Source: Halicephalobus mephisto
Lineage: Eukaryota; Nematoda; Chromadorea; Rhabditida; Panagrolaimidae
Assembly: GCA_009193035.1 (NCBI GenBank)
Contig: SWDT01000211.1
Location: forward strand, 496,001-560,000
Direction of reading: 5' to 3'
Length of the DNA: 64,000 bases
The notes under the pieces are model-generated. The model made no database searches. It saw only the letters and a program-made list of their open reading frames with translations, and had not been told where the DNA came from. Each line of letters opens with the position of its first letter. Positions within the stretch are counted from its first letter, which is position 1. The position numbers were made by a program, and so were the translations under genes. Below are positions 33,745-45,795 of this stretch, piece by piece.

Positions 33745-36665
33745 TTAAAGGTAAATTACATCATCTTCATCAGAATTGGAATTTTCGTCTAACAACATTG
33801 TTAAGCTTTCATGTGTGTTTTGTCCCGTAATGGAGTTTTGTTTCATTTCCGACCATTGTTGCCAGGTCTTCGACTTGGTTAACTTATCCAGTTGCTCACT
33901 ATTGGAACTTTCGTTTTCGGAATGCGAATAAGCACTTTCTGGAGACTTCATGTGGCTGTAAAAGAAATTAATCACTCCTTAACTGAATCAAATAAATATC
34001 TTCGTCTATTGATTTCCTTAGAATATGCTTGTCTAGTGTGTCAAGTTGTTCATGCACACATTCCATAACTAGGGATTACATTCATTCGAACTTATGAGTT
34101 TGTAAGTTCTCAGTGTGTAGTATTTTATAAAAAATGATGAATCATTCACAAGTTTAACTTCTAAATCAAGGAATAAATGATCTAAATTGTGTATTGAAAA
34201 TATATGCTTTGGTTTTTTATTTTTGGAAAATGAATTCTGCCTATAATTTTGCGGGATCGTGATCTTTTCTTTGTATAGATTAAAATTTACTATGTATGAA
34301 ACTTACTATGTCGTTGTTAAATTATTGTCAGATTATATGGATGCTTTACTGTGCATATAGTAAAAGACAAACTATAGTTACAGCAAGACAAATGTAGACA
34401 ATTAAAGTTAGATTAAATTATCAATTTTAATATGTTATCATGTAATTTGTTTTATCATTTTTGAAGAATTCAGCTATCATGCTTGCTCATATATAATGCT
34501 AAAAGGGAATCGAGCAGATAACGGATGAAGAATTCATTAATAAAGCCAAATTAATCTCGATAGATGTTAAGAGAAATTTTAACAATTAAAAATTCCTTTT
34601 AATAGAGAAACGATTCATGTACTACTTGAAAAGATGACAAATTTGATCGTTACAAATGGATTGATTATAGCTATATTGAGTTCAATTAACCCTATAATTC
34701 ATTGAAACAAACAATAATGCATTTGAGATAGATAAAGGGAACTCAGATCATTGATACTTATGTTCATATGAAAAAAACATCTCGTAATTTGTTTTATTAA
34801 TGGTGTTCATAATGAGGAAGTTTTTGTAACCACTAAATTTCACATTTTTTTAATGTGTAAAAGAAAAAGATTATGTATTCTGCAGAATTATATAATCAGC
34901 ATTCATCTTCTTAAAATCTAAAAACTTTGAAAATGAAGATTAGAATTTGTTCAATATATTAAAATAAAGACACTAAAATAGAGAAATTAAGCTCATTATA
35001 TTCAAAGATAATCATTTGAATATATAATAAAAAAAAGCACGTGATATAAAAATGAAAATCTCTTTGAAAAAGGTTTTCGAATTTACTATTACAACATTTT
35101 GATATGCACGTTTTCTGTTCGTTTCACTGATATAATACAAATGAACGGAAAGCAATGAATGGTCTTACAGAGCTGTTTGTAATAAATGATTTAGGAATGT
35201 AATTCCTTAGTCCAGCGCGCATATTTGCAAAGATGTTAAACTAATCAATCTTTGTGAATGATAAACACTGGTTGGCGATACTGGTTTATTAAATTCATCG
35301 GTCAGAGTTTGAGATCGATATCTGAACTTTTCAATTTGGAACAGAGTTTGCAAGTTTTTGAAAAATTCGACTTCATATTGAAGAAATTCAATATTTTTCA
35401 ATTTTATGGAGAATTCCCCTCACTTATTTGTTTTATTTGCTTTTAATTATGCTTTGTAAGTCTCTGATGAAAATATTCATCATGCATTTTGATTCAGCTC
35501 AATTAGTTTGCTGGTTAATTTGTGAAGAAATGCTGCTTTATTAAAGTAAGTCAACTATTTTATAATTTCATTGCGTGGAACTAATAATATTGAACTGAGA
35601 GTCATTTGAATTAATAAAATGATATGGAAATGATACATGAAACTCATTGGAATTTTCAAGACTTCAACAAAAGTAGTTGAATGTTAGTAAAGCAGCATTT
35701 TTTCACAAGCTAGCAGAATAATTGAGATAAATTAAAATGCATACTGAATATTCTCATCAGAGACTTACAAAGCATAATTGAAAGCAAATAAATGAGGGAA
35801 ATCCTCTGTAAAATTGAAAAATATTGAATTTCTTCAATATTAAGTCGAATTTTTTCAAAAAATTTGCAAAACTCTGTTCCAAATTGAAAAGTTCAGATAT
35901 CGATCTCAAACTTCGACCAATGAATTTAATAAAAGAGAACATTTACTGTTTACGTATTTCCTATCTCTGATTTATCTTTAGTATTATCTAAAGTATGTCG
36001 GGATTTATATATGAACAGTGAATGGGATGTACTCCACTGTTCTTGTTAATTGGTTTTAAGAGAATTACTTTGCATTCATACCTTGTTGGTGATAAAAAGT
36101 TGATCGGATTATTATTTACTGCCCCCATGCCGTTTTTCATTACTGGTTGATGATCTTCTACAGTAAAACATTGAAGAGTGTTCGATGTCCGGATTGTTCT
36201 ACAAGAAATTAATCTTTTTACTCTTTGGGAAAAAACGTACATTCCATTTCTTGGTCTCGAGAGATCAAAAGATTTTGATTGTGGGTGGAATCTACTTAGA
36301 TGGGATTCAAGAACAGCTGCAACAACTTCATTTCCTTCTTCTTCAGAAAACTGACTAGTAAAGCTGGTCAGTGCTTTTATCAGTGCATCTAGAAGTGATC
36401 TTCGTTGTTCTTGAGCCTTTGTAATCTCCTCATGATTCAGAACATGAGATTCCTCTTCATTTTTATTCTCATCCTCTGCTCCCATGAGCGGCTGGGTCTC
36501 CTTTGTATCTTCTTTAAAATCAACAGAATTATCAATTAACTGGGTCAAGGAGCAGCCAAGACTTCCTTTTTGAATTTTGGAGATCGTTGCTGAGATTCCT
36601 TTGTTATTCGTTAAAGCTGATGAAAACAATGGAGAAGTTTCTGTAGCTGTGTAACTGTTTTCCAT
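33745..36665 (-). CDS. Acidic Ser/Glu-rich protein of unknown function
   Basis: Two exons on the minus strand, 36665-36082 and 33955-33745, joined across a 2.1-kb intron; the phases fit (AG|C) and the protein is 264 residues. ATG 36665 lies 14 bases after an ATTTTTAG acceptor. No signal peptide or membrane segment. The N-terminal third is Ser/Thr-rich (TATETSPLFSSALTNN), then comes an acidic stretch (GAEDENKNEEESHVLNHEE), a likely helix (QEQRRSLLDALIKALTSF), a basic stretch (SQRVKRLISCRTIRTSN), and a C-terminus rich in Ser, Glu and Asp ending NSNSDEDDVIYL. This composition suggests an intracellular phosphoprotein, but I cannot name a family. The intron carries a large foldback repeat. Extra exons within the intron cannot be excluded. 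Confidence 0.6.
35285..35936. repeat. Large imperfect inverted repeat (foldback element)
   Basis: Bases 35285-35563 are an inverted, slightly diverged copy of 35669-35936; about 105 bases separate the arms. The outer edges are TTTATTAAATTCAT and ATGAATTTAATAAA. The inner edges are ATGCTGCTTTA and TAAAGCAGCAT. Because of the symmetry both strands show the same spurious peptide (SLRSISELFNLEQS) in opposite directions. No transposase is visible, so it is most simply a MITE-like or foldback element lying in the intron of the acidic protein gene. Confidence 0.8.
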
Positions 36666-36844
36666 TTTGTTTGAATTCCTAAAAATTAATTCGTTTTTTA
36701 TTTTTGCACTGAGTAGTGTGCAATGTGCGAGAGTAAAATATGAAACGAGACACATTGATGATTATTGTATATTTCACTAGACCGGTACCTGGAAATTAGT
36801 GAACGAACAACCACAAACACGAAAAATGGGATAATCCGTGCATG

Positions 36845-38878
36845 TTAACGAAGACTAGTGATGGTCGTGGTGAATCTTATGGAACTGTCGGCACGTGATG
36901 GCTTGGTGGCCTGGGAAGGGACTCGTTGGACACGAATCATCGGGTCGATGCCAAAAAAGGAAATCACAAACGCGGACAAACGAAGAAATTGCCAGTCAAG
37001 AACGGACTTGCGCTCTGTTGAAGGTTTTATCATACTACTGTATTCCGGTCTCGCCTTTGTTGGAGCACAGCAGATACAAGCGAGAAGATCAGTCATCGCC
37101 TGGACCAGTTGAGCCCTCATTTCCTTGTTTAAGGAAAAGTAAATGACCGGATTAATCATGTGGGTTGTCGAGTAGAAGAAGCTGTTGAAGAGCATGACCC
37201 ATTTATTCTCCGTCTCAAAGATGTAATAGACTAAGTAATATGTAGTCATGTAAAGGTAAAAGATAACTGCAACCACTGTTATCTTAAATTTGTGCTTTGA
37301 ATGTTGGTTTATGGGATTTTCTCTAACCTGAAGCAAGATTCGTTGCTGTTGACGGTTGGCACGCTTTGAAGCCATATCTCGGACGTCATTCGTAACGGGT
37401 TTCGAGCCCATTCGAATTGACATTTCAAGCAACATTGTACTTGCTCTGAAACATGGTTAAGAGTTAATCAAATAAAAATTAACATTCAACAGAGCAACAA
37501 AAATTAATAAAACTGCCATAGGGATAGGCACTCGCAAATCATATTACACTCTTGTAAAAGTGAAACCAACGCTATGGTGAAATCAAAAAATTCAAGTCGA
37601 AAAGTGCAAAACAATAGAATGTTAAGTCAGAATTGTTAAAGTACATAATAACAGGGAAACAGGGTTCACACTACAGCAAAAATTCAATTCAGGGAATGAC
37701 AAAACTGATAACTAAACCACATTCAGCAGATATCACTCTCATTCAATTATATACCTTTGCCACTGAGATCGAGCTTTTACAGAAGAACGAACTGACTGCT
37801 GAGGACCACGTCTTAAAAGTTTTCTACATGAAAAGGTTGTTTTACAAAATGACTAGGATAATACTGTATGTTTTTGTTCCAAAACAAACTAAGAGTAATT
37901 TGGTTAAAAACATAGCTACAGTAATAACTTTATCTCAATTGGTTTGTGTTTCAGTTGAGTGCTAGGATAATACTCAAAGGAAGAACCGGAATTCAAAACT
38001 TACTGACGCAGAGCTACCTTCCTCTTATGTCTTCTGTAGAGTTGAACGAGAGTAATAGGGTTGCTGATGGACAAAATTATTAGTGCTGTAATTTCCGTGG
38101 GGGTGTAAGTATACATGTAGACATTAGCATCCCCCAGAAAGCTTTGATCGTCTAAAAGGACGTATTTAGAATAGTTCAACTTCATTTTGCAAATTGCTTA
38201 CTTATTTTGCTTTCATCATAACCAAATGTATAATAATGTGAATTGCGTAATGGTCGAATTAGGCAACAAAAATTAAATATAAAATAAGAGAAATTTATAA
38301 GGACAAATGTGAGCCAACATAGAATACTAAAAGGAGAAAATTAAACACCACCTTAAAGTCAATTTCACCTGAATATCTTCATTCGGTTTACAGTAACTAT
38401 TTGGTTATACTTCCCGTAAAGCATAATGGCTACCAGTCTGTCAAGGCAGATGGCACTCATGTGTCTAGAATAATAAGTTATTGTTAAATATTTATGGTAA
38501 GCCTACGTCAAAGTGACGCTCCAGGCAGTCCAGTCGATAATGTTGAAGATACGGACTCCGAACTCCGGCACCGTTTCCCGCAGTACGATGGGAGGGTAGA
38601 AGTAGCACGTGGTACATATTCCGTGAAGTACGTCGGCAAAAGCCAAACTGAGCATAAGAATGAAGCTAGAAGCAATTATTTACTGCTTAGATATTCTGAT
38701 TAGGATAATTATATATAACCAACCTTGCCCTATTAAGATACTTGTTTCGAAGGAGAACAATGATGAGGCAAATGTTTCCAGTGACTGCTAGAGTCCCCAG
38801 CAGCTCAAGACCGGCAAAGACAAAGATATCATGCAACACGAGTCTGTCCGAGGGTGCCCGATCATCTTCGGGCTTCAT
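36845..38878 (-). CDS. Rhodopsin-like seven-transmembrane receptor (nematode-type)
   Basis: Probable G-protein-coupled receptor, perhaps of the nematode SRSX-like group. Six exons on the minus strand: 38878-38724, 38665-38507, 38464-38369, 38326-38202, 38151-38004 and 37445-36845; all phases agree, up to 427 residues. TM1: VFAGLELLGTLAVTGNICLI; TM2: SFILMLSLAFADVLHGICTT; TM3 ends MSAICLDRLVAIM, where DRL replaces DRY; TM4: ILCWLTFVLINFSYFIFNF; TM5: TPTEITALIILSISNPITLV; TM6: ITVVAVIFYLYMTTYYLVYY; TM7: FFYSTTHMINPVIYFSLNKE, with the NPxxY motif. The last exon contains GTTAGA...TTTAAG, 45 nt and in frame (about 37325-37281), which may be a small intron or a 15-residue insert in the third intracellular loop. 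The tail has a CICC cluster that could be palmitoylated. No neighbour indicates the ligand. Confidence 0.8.
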
Positions 38879-41661
38879 GGTAACGAAATCTACCTCGGAC
38901 GTCTTAGAACATGATCTGAAACTAGCGATTCATATAGAGGAAAGCGTTTTGTCTGTCTTTGTTTTTAAACAACTTTAACTTTGGGAATAGAGTTGCAAGG
39001 AGATGGCAGGAGGCGCTCTGGATAAAGATTAAATTAGGTTATTCAACATGCGCTTCTCAATTATAATGGATAGTTGCAGGGTGAGTCCCGTTAAACAGAT
39101 CCTCGCAAGCCCCATTTCCCTCAGGCTGATGGAAAAACAGAAAGACGGGTACGAAGGAATGCTGCTCTTCAGAAAAGTCGGCATCAATTTTGTTAGTCCA
39201 AGTTGGAAGCCTTATTTTGTTTTAAAAATAAGTTGGCAATAAACTAGTCATCCTCGAGTGGAGGGTTATCTAATTAAAAAGTGACCTAGAGATCAAACTC
39301 CGAGAGCAAGACTTAAAGTCATAGAATATCCAATGAGAACTAGAACATTTGGGGCGAAAGAACACCTGAGGAACCAAAGGGGAAAGTTTCCAGGTCTACT
39401 GAGCTTATTACAAATTCTATGCAACATAAATGTTGAAAATCATTTAAAACGTGGGATTTAATGTTTTCGCTTTTCCGAGAGGCTGAGATTGACTCCCGCA
39501 TATCCATACAACCATTTCTGGACGTAAAAACTTCAATCAAAACACGTATGTACTAGAAGAACCGCCTTCTTCAAGTACCGATAAAATTGTTTTTGATATC
39601 TAGAAAGGGAAATAAAGAGTGCGGCGAAAGATTAAACTCGATAACTCTTCAAATACGAAGCATCAGAAACTAAGAGATTTCTTCGACTAAAAGTCAGGAT
39701 GGGAACACGAAGCAAATCATCATCCATGTAGCTGGAGAATGTGAGAACTGCCTATCCAGACTGAATGTGAAGATGGAACAAAGAATTGACTGCATGATGA
39801 ATTTGCGATTTTCCCAAAGGACATTCATTGATATTTTGAGAAGGAACAAAAAAATAGTTTTCAAAATTTTCGACAACTTTCTTCCTTTTCGAGAACTACA
39901 TTGTTATTCTTCCAAGTTTAAAGATAATTCGAACAACTACAAGGTAGACAAACCAAATTTGTCCGCATTCACGTGGACAAAAACTTGAATATTATATCAA
40001 GTTTTCAGGGAATTAGGAAAAGTTATGCACTGATGCGAAGAACAAGGGATTTCAAGATTCCTCACTTAACTATCATCAGCTTTCCTGAAAAGTTCGAAAT
40101 TCTACGCAGTATTTTGATAAATAATTCAAAATCTCTGCCTCACTAGTGATCCTTTCACATGATAATTGGTTAACATGAAAGTTTTACTAAAGATAGATGG
40201 TGGACTTGATTCTCAAGGGAGTACTTAGATGACCTAGTCCATAATTCTATAGCCTCTTTTGTCTATTGTTAAATTCGGTGCAGTCCGTTTGGCGCCTAAA
40301 AGCACATTGCCGGTCTAAACTCACAATAAAAAGAAAGAGTGGATGAATGCTTGTCCTGTGAATTTCACTCGAGAAGAACTTGGAAAAATTGGCAAATGTA
40401 TCGGGAACTTAAAAGATTGGCTTGCGAACTAAAGGAAGCTGAGAATGTCATGGTAGAAACGAGTATTCTCTAGAAATCACTATTCCAGGGCTTCAGGTTT
40501 CTTTATAATGTCGAGAAAAATAAATAAAAAAGACAACGTAATTCATTGCTTCAATTGACTTTAGCAGAAGTAAGGGTATTTGAAACCCTTGTCGAAATTT
40601 GAAACAACAGATAAATTGAAAGTAGAGAAGGAAGATAACATAATTGAACGAGAAAATTCCCTCGGAATAATTTGCCTAAATGATTCAAAAACAAAAAAAG
40701 CACTCAAATCGGGACTCTGTCCTTTACTTAAGTTGTTCCGTAGCTTGAAAAGGAGGCGACGAAGAAATGGGGAAACTAAGGCTTTGAAATCCTAAAGAAC
40801 ATGGAAAAAATCTGCAAAAGTAAAGTCGATGGGAGTGTCCGATGAACTGAAACCAAGAGTTAGACTTTCCCTTTGTATTTCCCAATTTAGAAAAACATCC
40901 ATGTGGAAATCTATCGAATTTTAGGTGTCCGGACAATTTAGTCCTTCTGTTTTTGGAAAATCCACAATGGATTCAAAGCGGCAACTTTTTGAGTCCCGAA
41001 TCTTCTGTTGTGTAAAATAGTTTTTTTCAAACCCAATTTGTTTCATTTTTTAGTTAAAAACTTGCTGCATGCTGTGTGGCTCCGATGCAAAATAATATTT
41101 AAATACAGTGGAGAAATAACACATGCAAGTCTTTATTTTATCAAAAAAACGAACACATGACTAGAAATTATGAATTTCAGTTCCTTGTAACGTAGTTACT
41201 TTTTATTCGCATAGGGTAAGTCAATTTAAGAAAACAATACAAGCTATCTCTGAATGAAACTATTTGTTTTTCATGAACGAATCATAGTTTAAAAGTAGAA
41301 ATTAGCATTATTACAGGATTTTTTCAAAACAACTTTTTAGTAACCGCTCGGAAAATCTGAGATTTGAAGTTTCAGATGTTAATTCTAAAATTTTTATGAC
41401 TAAAAACAGAAATATTATTATGAAATTATTTAGATATAAATGTGTATAATTTTTTAGAGAATTTTAGAACCTTTAACTCGGGATATTCTAAATTTCTTCA
41501 TAAAATTCTGAAAAGCTCCAAAAAGTTCAGGACATTTTAAATTCCAGAGACACAAAATTAAGCTTACATTTATTGACCAAATTGATAGCATAAAATTTAT
41601 TGTATTTATAAAGATGTAGAATTTCTACAACGCACCGAATTGATGAAAGAAATCAAAAGGT
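38879..41661. other. 2.8-kb intergenic region
   Basis: No supported gene. Open frames up to 78 codons occur (39048-39242, 39767-39988, 40580-40795 plus) but lack family motifs and splice partners. Bases 39050-39240 and 40240-40330 are less AT-rich than the surroundings. Confidence 0.3.
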
Positions 41662-42414
41662 TCAATCAAAGACAAGGTTAAGAGATTGCTGGTTTTGGCC
41701 TTCGGCATTCTTAACAACACATTTGTATTTGGCTTCGTCTTCCTTTTGAGGGGAGGTGATTTCGAGCAGGAATTGGGTGCCTTCTTTGTCTTTGTCGTCG
41801 GGTTTCGCCAGTACCTTGATTCTGTCGGTGGATTTAACTGGTTTATCATCCTGGAACGAGTACTTTGAGTTTTTCCTTATGGACTGTACTTACTTTGAAC
41901 CACTCGGCTTTCATTTCGAGATGGGACTTTGCTCTAACTTTAATGCAAATCACGTTTCCTCCGTCTCGTTGCACAATCTTTGGCTTCTCATAGAATTCAG
42001 GAGCGTCTGTAAATAAATTTGCATTTACTTGAAAATTTTGAAATATAAAGTGGCTTACTTCCGGACTGCACCGTGAATGAAGCATAGTTTTCACCATCGG
42101 CACTGAACAAGTTCGCCTTGTACTCCCCCGAGAGAGCCTTGTCAAAGTTCTGAAAAAGTGTAGACAGGAATTCGCAGTAAAAAGGGAAAGTAAACGAGAA
42201 TGTTTACCTTAATTTCGCAGATGTACTTTCTTCGATTTCCTCCTTCATCCTTGTTTGAGAAGACATATGTACCACTTTCTGCGATTTCGTTTCCGTTGAA
42301 GAACCATTTGGTCTTGGCTGGGTCGGAGCCGGTGACGATGACTTCGAGGAAGACACTTCCGGTATCTTCGTTGTGGGAAATCTTGGGGTCGCCGTAAATT
42401 GATGGAGGGGCCAT
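41662..42414 (-). CDS. Two-Ig-domain (I-set) intracellular protein, muscle-type
   Basis: Four exons on the minus strand, 42414-42208, 42149-42059, 42006-41894 and 41850-41662, in consistent phase, 199 residues. No signal peptide, so it is probably intracellular like the Ig modules of twitchin, UNC-89 or the worm protein DIM-1. Ig 1: KTKWFFNGNEIAESGTYVF, KYICEI and then LSGEYKANLFSADGENYASF (the core Trp and the Y-x-A/C of strand F are visible). Ig 2: VICIKVRAKSHLEMKAEWFK, TDRIKVLAKPDDKDKEGTQF, and DEAKYKCVVKNAEGQ, which is the I-set DxAxYxCxxxNxxG signature. The length is far below that of the giant muscle proteins and there is no kinase or Fn3 domain. The start MAPPSIYGDP lies about 13 bases after a TTTCTAG acceptor. 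Confidence 0.85.
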
Positions 42415-43125
42415 AGTTGAGCTAATCTCTAGAAAATGAAACGATCAGAATGAAAGACGGGGGAAGTTGAAATCCAATAAAACGAGATCGTAGAAGGAAA
42501 GGTTAGAGGATAAAGGCTATTAGGTCTATGGGAAGAAATAAAACAATGGCTCTCGAAAGAAAACAGTTGTCAGAGCGAAAGGAGAAGAAATATCAGCTGC
42601 TTGTTACCAGTGGGAGGGGTGGATATCCGATGTGCGGCTTAACGCCTCGGATCTCACCGAAACTCCTGTCTGTCTAGTCAGCAAAAAAATTCCTGGGAAT
42701 ATCTGAAATGGATTTTTTTGTTTCTAAGGTAGGACAAACTTTTGACAGATTTTTGTTCTGGCAATATTTTCGTGGAGGCGTTTTGACTGATTTTTGATTC
42801 GTGTGGCCTTAAAATAACGCCACAAGGCGGTCAAGAGGTATAAATCCATCTTCCGTCGGCTTGGATAAATGCATTGATAAATTGATTTGATTCATAACAA
42901 ATCTGGAATTTTATTTTCCAGCTAAATTGTAAATAATAAAAAATGAATGTTGATCTTTGGATTCTGGTTAATTCTATGAATGGTTGATAAAATTAAAGAT
43001 TCCGAATTTGAACAGCGGACATATCACGGAAAAAACGATGAATATTCATAAAAGTCACAGGATTTTCTTCATCAATCACCTTACTTGACCTGTGAAAGTA
43101 AATAGACTGCTTCTGAATTCAGTAG
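42415..43125. other. Intergenic region, divergent promoters
   Basis: Separates the Ig gene (minus) from the Gly-rich gene (plus). No coding feature seen. Confidence 0.35.
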
Positions 43126-43134
43126 TATATAAAA
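43126..43134 (+). promoter_or_regulatory. TATA box of the Gly-rich gene
   Basis: TATATAAAA, 29 bp before the ATG at 43163, implying a very short 5' UTR. Confidence 0.5.
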
Positions 43135-43162
43135 CCGATGGCTTTAGTGAAAAGCACTGAAA

Positions 43163-43766
43163 ATGAAAAACCTAACATTAATATTACTCTTCTGCTTGGT
43201 GACCCTTGCCATTGGGAATCTTGCCAGGCAGGGCAGTTCACGGAATCAACAAAATATTGTTAAAAATGTCCGTCAACGATTTTCCCGAGGTATTCGAGTC
43301 AACCTACAGAACCGCAAAAGACGTCAGGCTAACTTAATCCCTACAAATGGCAATTCTAACTCAGCCTCTAAGGATATCAATTCCAAATCAAATGTAGCAA
43401 ATACTAGTTCCAACTCGAATCCTCTTCTTATTCATGGCATTGTAAGTTAGAAGGATTTTTAATAATGTTAATCAGAAATTACTGCAGAATTGTGGCTGTG
43501 GCTGTTATGGGGGAACTAATGGAACCAAAAGTGGTGGATATGGAGGATATGGATATGGAGGGTACGGATATGGAGGATACGGATATGGTGGTTCTGGATC
43601 TGGATCTGGCTCCGGTTCTGGATCTGGATCTGGCTCCGGTTCTGGATCTGGCTCTGGCTCTGGCTCTGGTTCTAACTCCAGTTCTGGCTCTGGATCTGGT
43701 AATGGATACGGAGGATATGGAGGATACAGAGGATATCGTGGTTACCGTTACGGTGGTTATTACTGA
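43163..43766 (+). CDS. Secreted Gly/Tyr/Ser-repeat protein
   Basis: Two exons, 43163-43441 and 43488-43766, phase 0, 185 residues. Residues 1-18 (KNLTLILLFCLVTLAIGN) are a signal peptide. A basic region follows, ending in NRKRRQAN, a likely furin-type cleavage site, then an Asn/Ser-rich spacer. Exon 2 opens with a Cys cluster (NCGCGCYGG). It continues with tandem GYGGYGYGG units, then a run of about fourteen GS dipeptides, and ends GGYRGYRGYRYGGYY. The repeats are encoded by near-identical GGATAT and GGCTCT/GGATCT codons, so repeat number may vary between strains. Gly/Tyr-rich secreted worm proteins include cuticle or adhesive structural proteins and YGGYG-type antimicrobial peptides; the sequence alone does not decide. 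Confidence 0.8.
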
Positions 43767-43827
43767 TCCAAACTTTCGATATAAAATAAAATTGATATGC
43801 ATTCTGAACTATTGCAATTTTCAATCA

Positions 43828-44079
43828 TTAATTCGACCTTTTTGACAATTGCTTAGTGTTTACTGAACCGATTACAAGCTCATTGACGGCCTTCCGGTAG
43901 CTCGGAATCGAAAACAAATATTGAATTGATTCGAGTTGGCTTTGCTCAGGAGATGTCGCGTGTTCCGAGGCCAGCTTGTTCAGGTGCTTGTTCATCAAAT
44001 ATCGAAGAATAATTGTTTTTCTCTGTCGATCCAAATCGGACACAATCCGTACTTGAAAGGTGAATAGTGTGCTCTTCAT
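43828..44079 (-). CDS. Unrecognised small ORF
   Basis: An 83-codon frame, KSTLFTFQVRIVSDLDRQRK to VNELVIGSVNTKQL, with a convincingly mixed composition and a likely C-terminal helix. Upstream on the minus strand, 44260-44170 reads QLVQEVLEYLAALLHNLHCL after a CCACTTAG acceptor and may be an earlier exon of the same gene, but the exact junctions could not be settled because a second frame is open over part of this region. Function unknown. Its stop is 61 bp from the convergent Gly-rich gene. Confidence 0.35.
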   Translation of the reverse strand: MKSTLFTFQVRIVSDLDRQRKTIILRYLMNKHLNKLASEHATSPEQSQLESIQYLFSIPSYRKAVNELVIGSVNTKQLSKRSN

Positions 44080-44835
44080 TTGAAGAATATTGTTTGCGCA
44101 GTTTATCTACCTGTTTAGGCAAGTCTGGTCTTCCGTCGGCAAGTAGATTCCTGGGCGGCTATCCCTTTTGAACCTGGAACCCTGTTTCCGGGATGTACTT
44201 CTGGGAGGATAAACAATGTAGATTGTGCAACAAAGCGGCGAGGTATTCAAGTACTTCTTGAACTAATTGGCTAAGTGGAAAAATGCCAAAACCAATGTAA
44301 ATGTTAATGAGCATAAGGAAATATGAGTACTCATGTGTTTATAATATGAAAGAAAACTCAGTTATACGGATTTCCGTCTCGAAGTTTTCTAATTTCCTTT
44401 TGCATAATTTGAGGACACTTCTAAATCAAGGGAAATTTGATCTGAGAGTTTATTGGAAGCGTAATATTTGGTTTCTCCTCCTTTTCCAGCAGATTAACTC
44501 AGATTTGCCCTTGGATGATCTCCAGATTCCCTTGTTCTCGCGGGTTTTAAATTTTTACCAGACTAAGCTCGATTGACTCTTTTTTCTCAAAGCATTAGTG
44601 GATTCCCTTGTTAATCTGTCTTCTTTATAAGTTTGTTATTTTGAACATTTGAAAAATAAAGATTAAAAATAAAGTTTATTTAAGACCAAAATAGGAAAAC
44701 AAGAGATTTCCTGCGTGAAATCGTTGTTCTCTCGATTCATTGGTGCTAATTGCCAATTGGGTATCCGGTGCCCCGCCTCCAATCAGCTTACAACCCCTCG
44801 TGCGGCAGTCAACGCAAGCAATCGCTTCCGCTTGT

Positions 44836-45620
44836 ATGGCAAAGCGGATTAACTCTACAGTAAAAACAGTTCAAACAACCCCTCGTTCTCGCAGCATTCA
44901 GACGACGACTCCTTTTCCTAACAAGATTGTTGAGTCATTCATGTCTTCTTCTATGACAATGAACCCCGTCAGTATCGCAACTTGTATGGCTCAACATTTC
45001 GGAAATGTTCCTGAGTTCTATCTACCGTATGCTCAACCCCCTGTCGGATTCTATCCTTCTATTGAGAATAGGATCTTAAACAATGAACAAAGTAAATTTT
45101 TTCTTATAAATTTTTACTGTTAATATTTCCTTTGCAGGTCCACCAAGTGATCGGGAAGAAAGGAAAATCAGACGAAATCGAACTGCCTTCAATGAGTTTC
45201 AACTGGAGGAACTCGAAAAGTGTTTCCAAAATTGTCATTATCCTGATGTTGTTGTTAGAGAAAAACTCTCCAAAGAAATTCAGTTACCAGAACCGAAGAT
45301 TCAAGTTTGGTTCAAGAATCGTCGAGCGAAACACCGCAAGCACTTAAGAAACGTCCCGGATGATGAAAGTAATAATTCTGCCAAACCAGTCAAGAACTGC
45401 AAAGAGAGTACGGTGATTTGTAAGTATTCTAACTAAATTGACTGGCAATTAAAACATTTATTCAGCTTGGACCTCAAATGGACCATTCGGGTCCTTTTAT
45501 CCAATCGTTACATCCAGTCCAAATCTTCAAACCGTCCCGAATGCTGCTCAATTACAAAATTTCCTGTCACAACAATCTCCCTCTAATTTCCCCCAGATTT
45601 CCCCTCCGTTCAAATTTTGA
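44836..45620 (+). CDS. Paired-like homeobox transcription factor (K50 class)
   Basis: Nuclear DNA-binding regulator. Exons 44836-45091, 45138-45419 and 45466-45620, phases consistent, 230 residues. The homeodomain lies at about residues 90-150 and is entirely within exon 2: [60 protein letters not shown]. Helix 3 (WFKNRRAK) is complete; residue 50 is Lys, as in Otx, Goosecoid, Pitx and Bicoid, which prefer TAATCC-type sites. No paired box, and no recognisable octapeptide or OAR tail. The flanks are rich in Ser, Thr, Pro and Gln. Helix 1/2 residues ([20 protein letters not shown]) fit no single subfamily cleanly. The ATG is the first in frame; a longer N-terminus from an upstream exon is possible because the frame stays open upstream (GAPPPISLQPLVRQSTQA). 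Confidence 0.88.
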
Positions 45621-45795
45621 TGATAAGTAATCTGATCTTCAAATTAACCTCTTCATAATCCGCCAAAATTGAAATCTCTGAAGTAAGCAAAATTAAGCCA
45701 TTGATTTTTATGATCTACAAATAAATATAATATAACTTTGACACGTTTTACAGTAAAAGTAGATGAATTGGGTAAACTCGTTTGATTTTTCGAGT

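Noticed and set aside
35207..35942. Two opposite-strand ORFs with the same peptide SLRSISELFNLEQS
   Set aside because: They are the two arms of the inverted repeat read on opposite strands, not genes.
43479..43802. Minus-strand Arg/Ser-rich frame (SRSRTGARSRSR) resembling an SR protein
   Set aside because: It is the antisense shadow of the Gly/Ser repeats of the secreted protein.
44478..44577. Plus-strand exon-like stretch QINSDLPLDDLQIPLFS after TTTTCCAG
   Set aside because: Ends in a stop after 32 codons and cannot be joined to the homeobox gene or any other exon.
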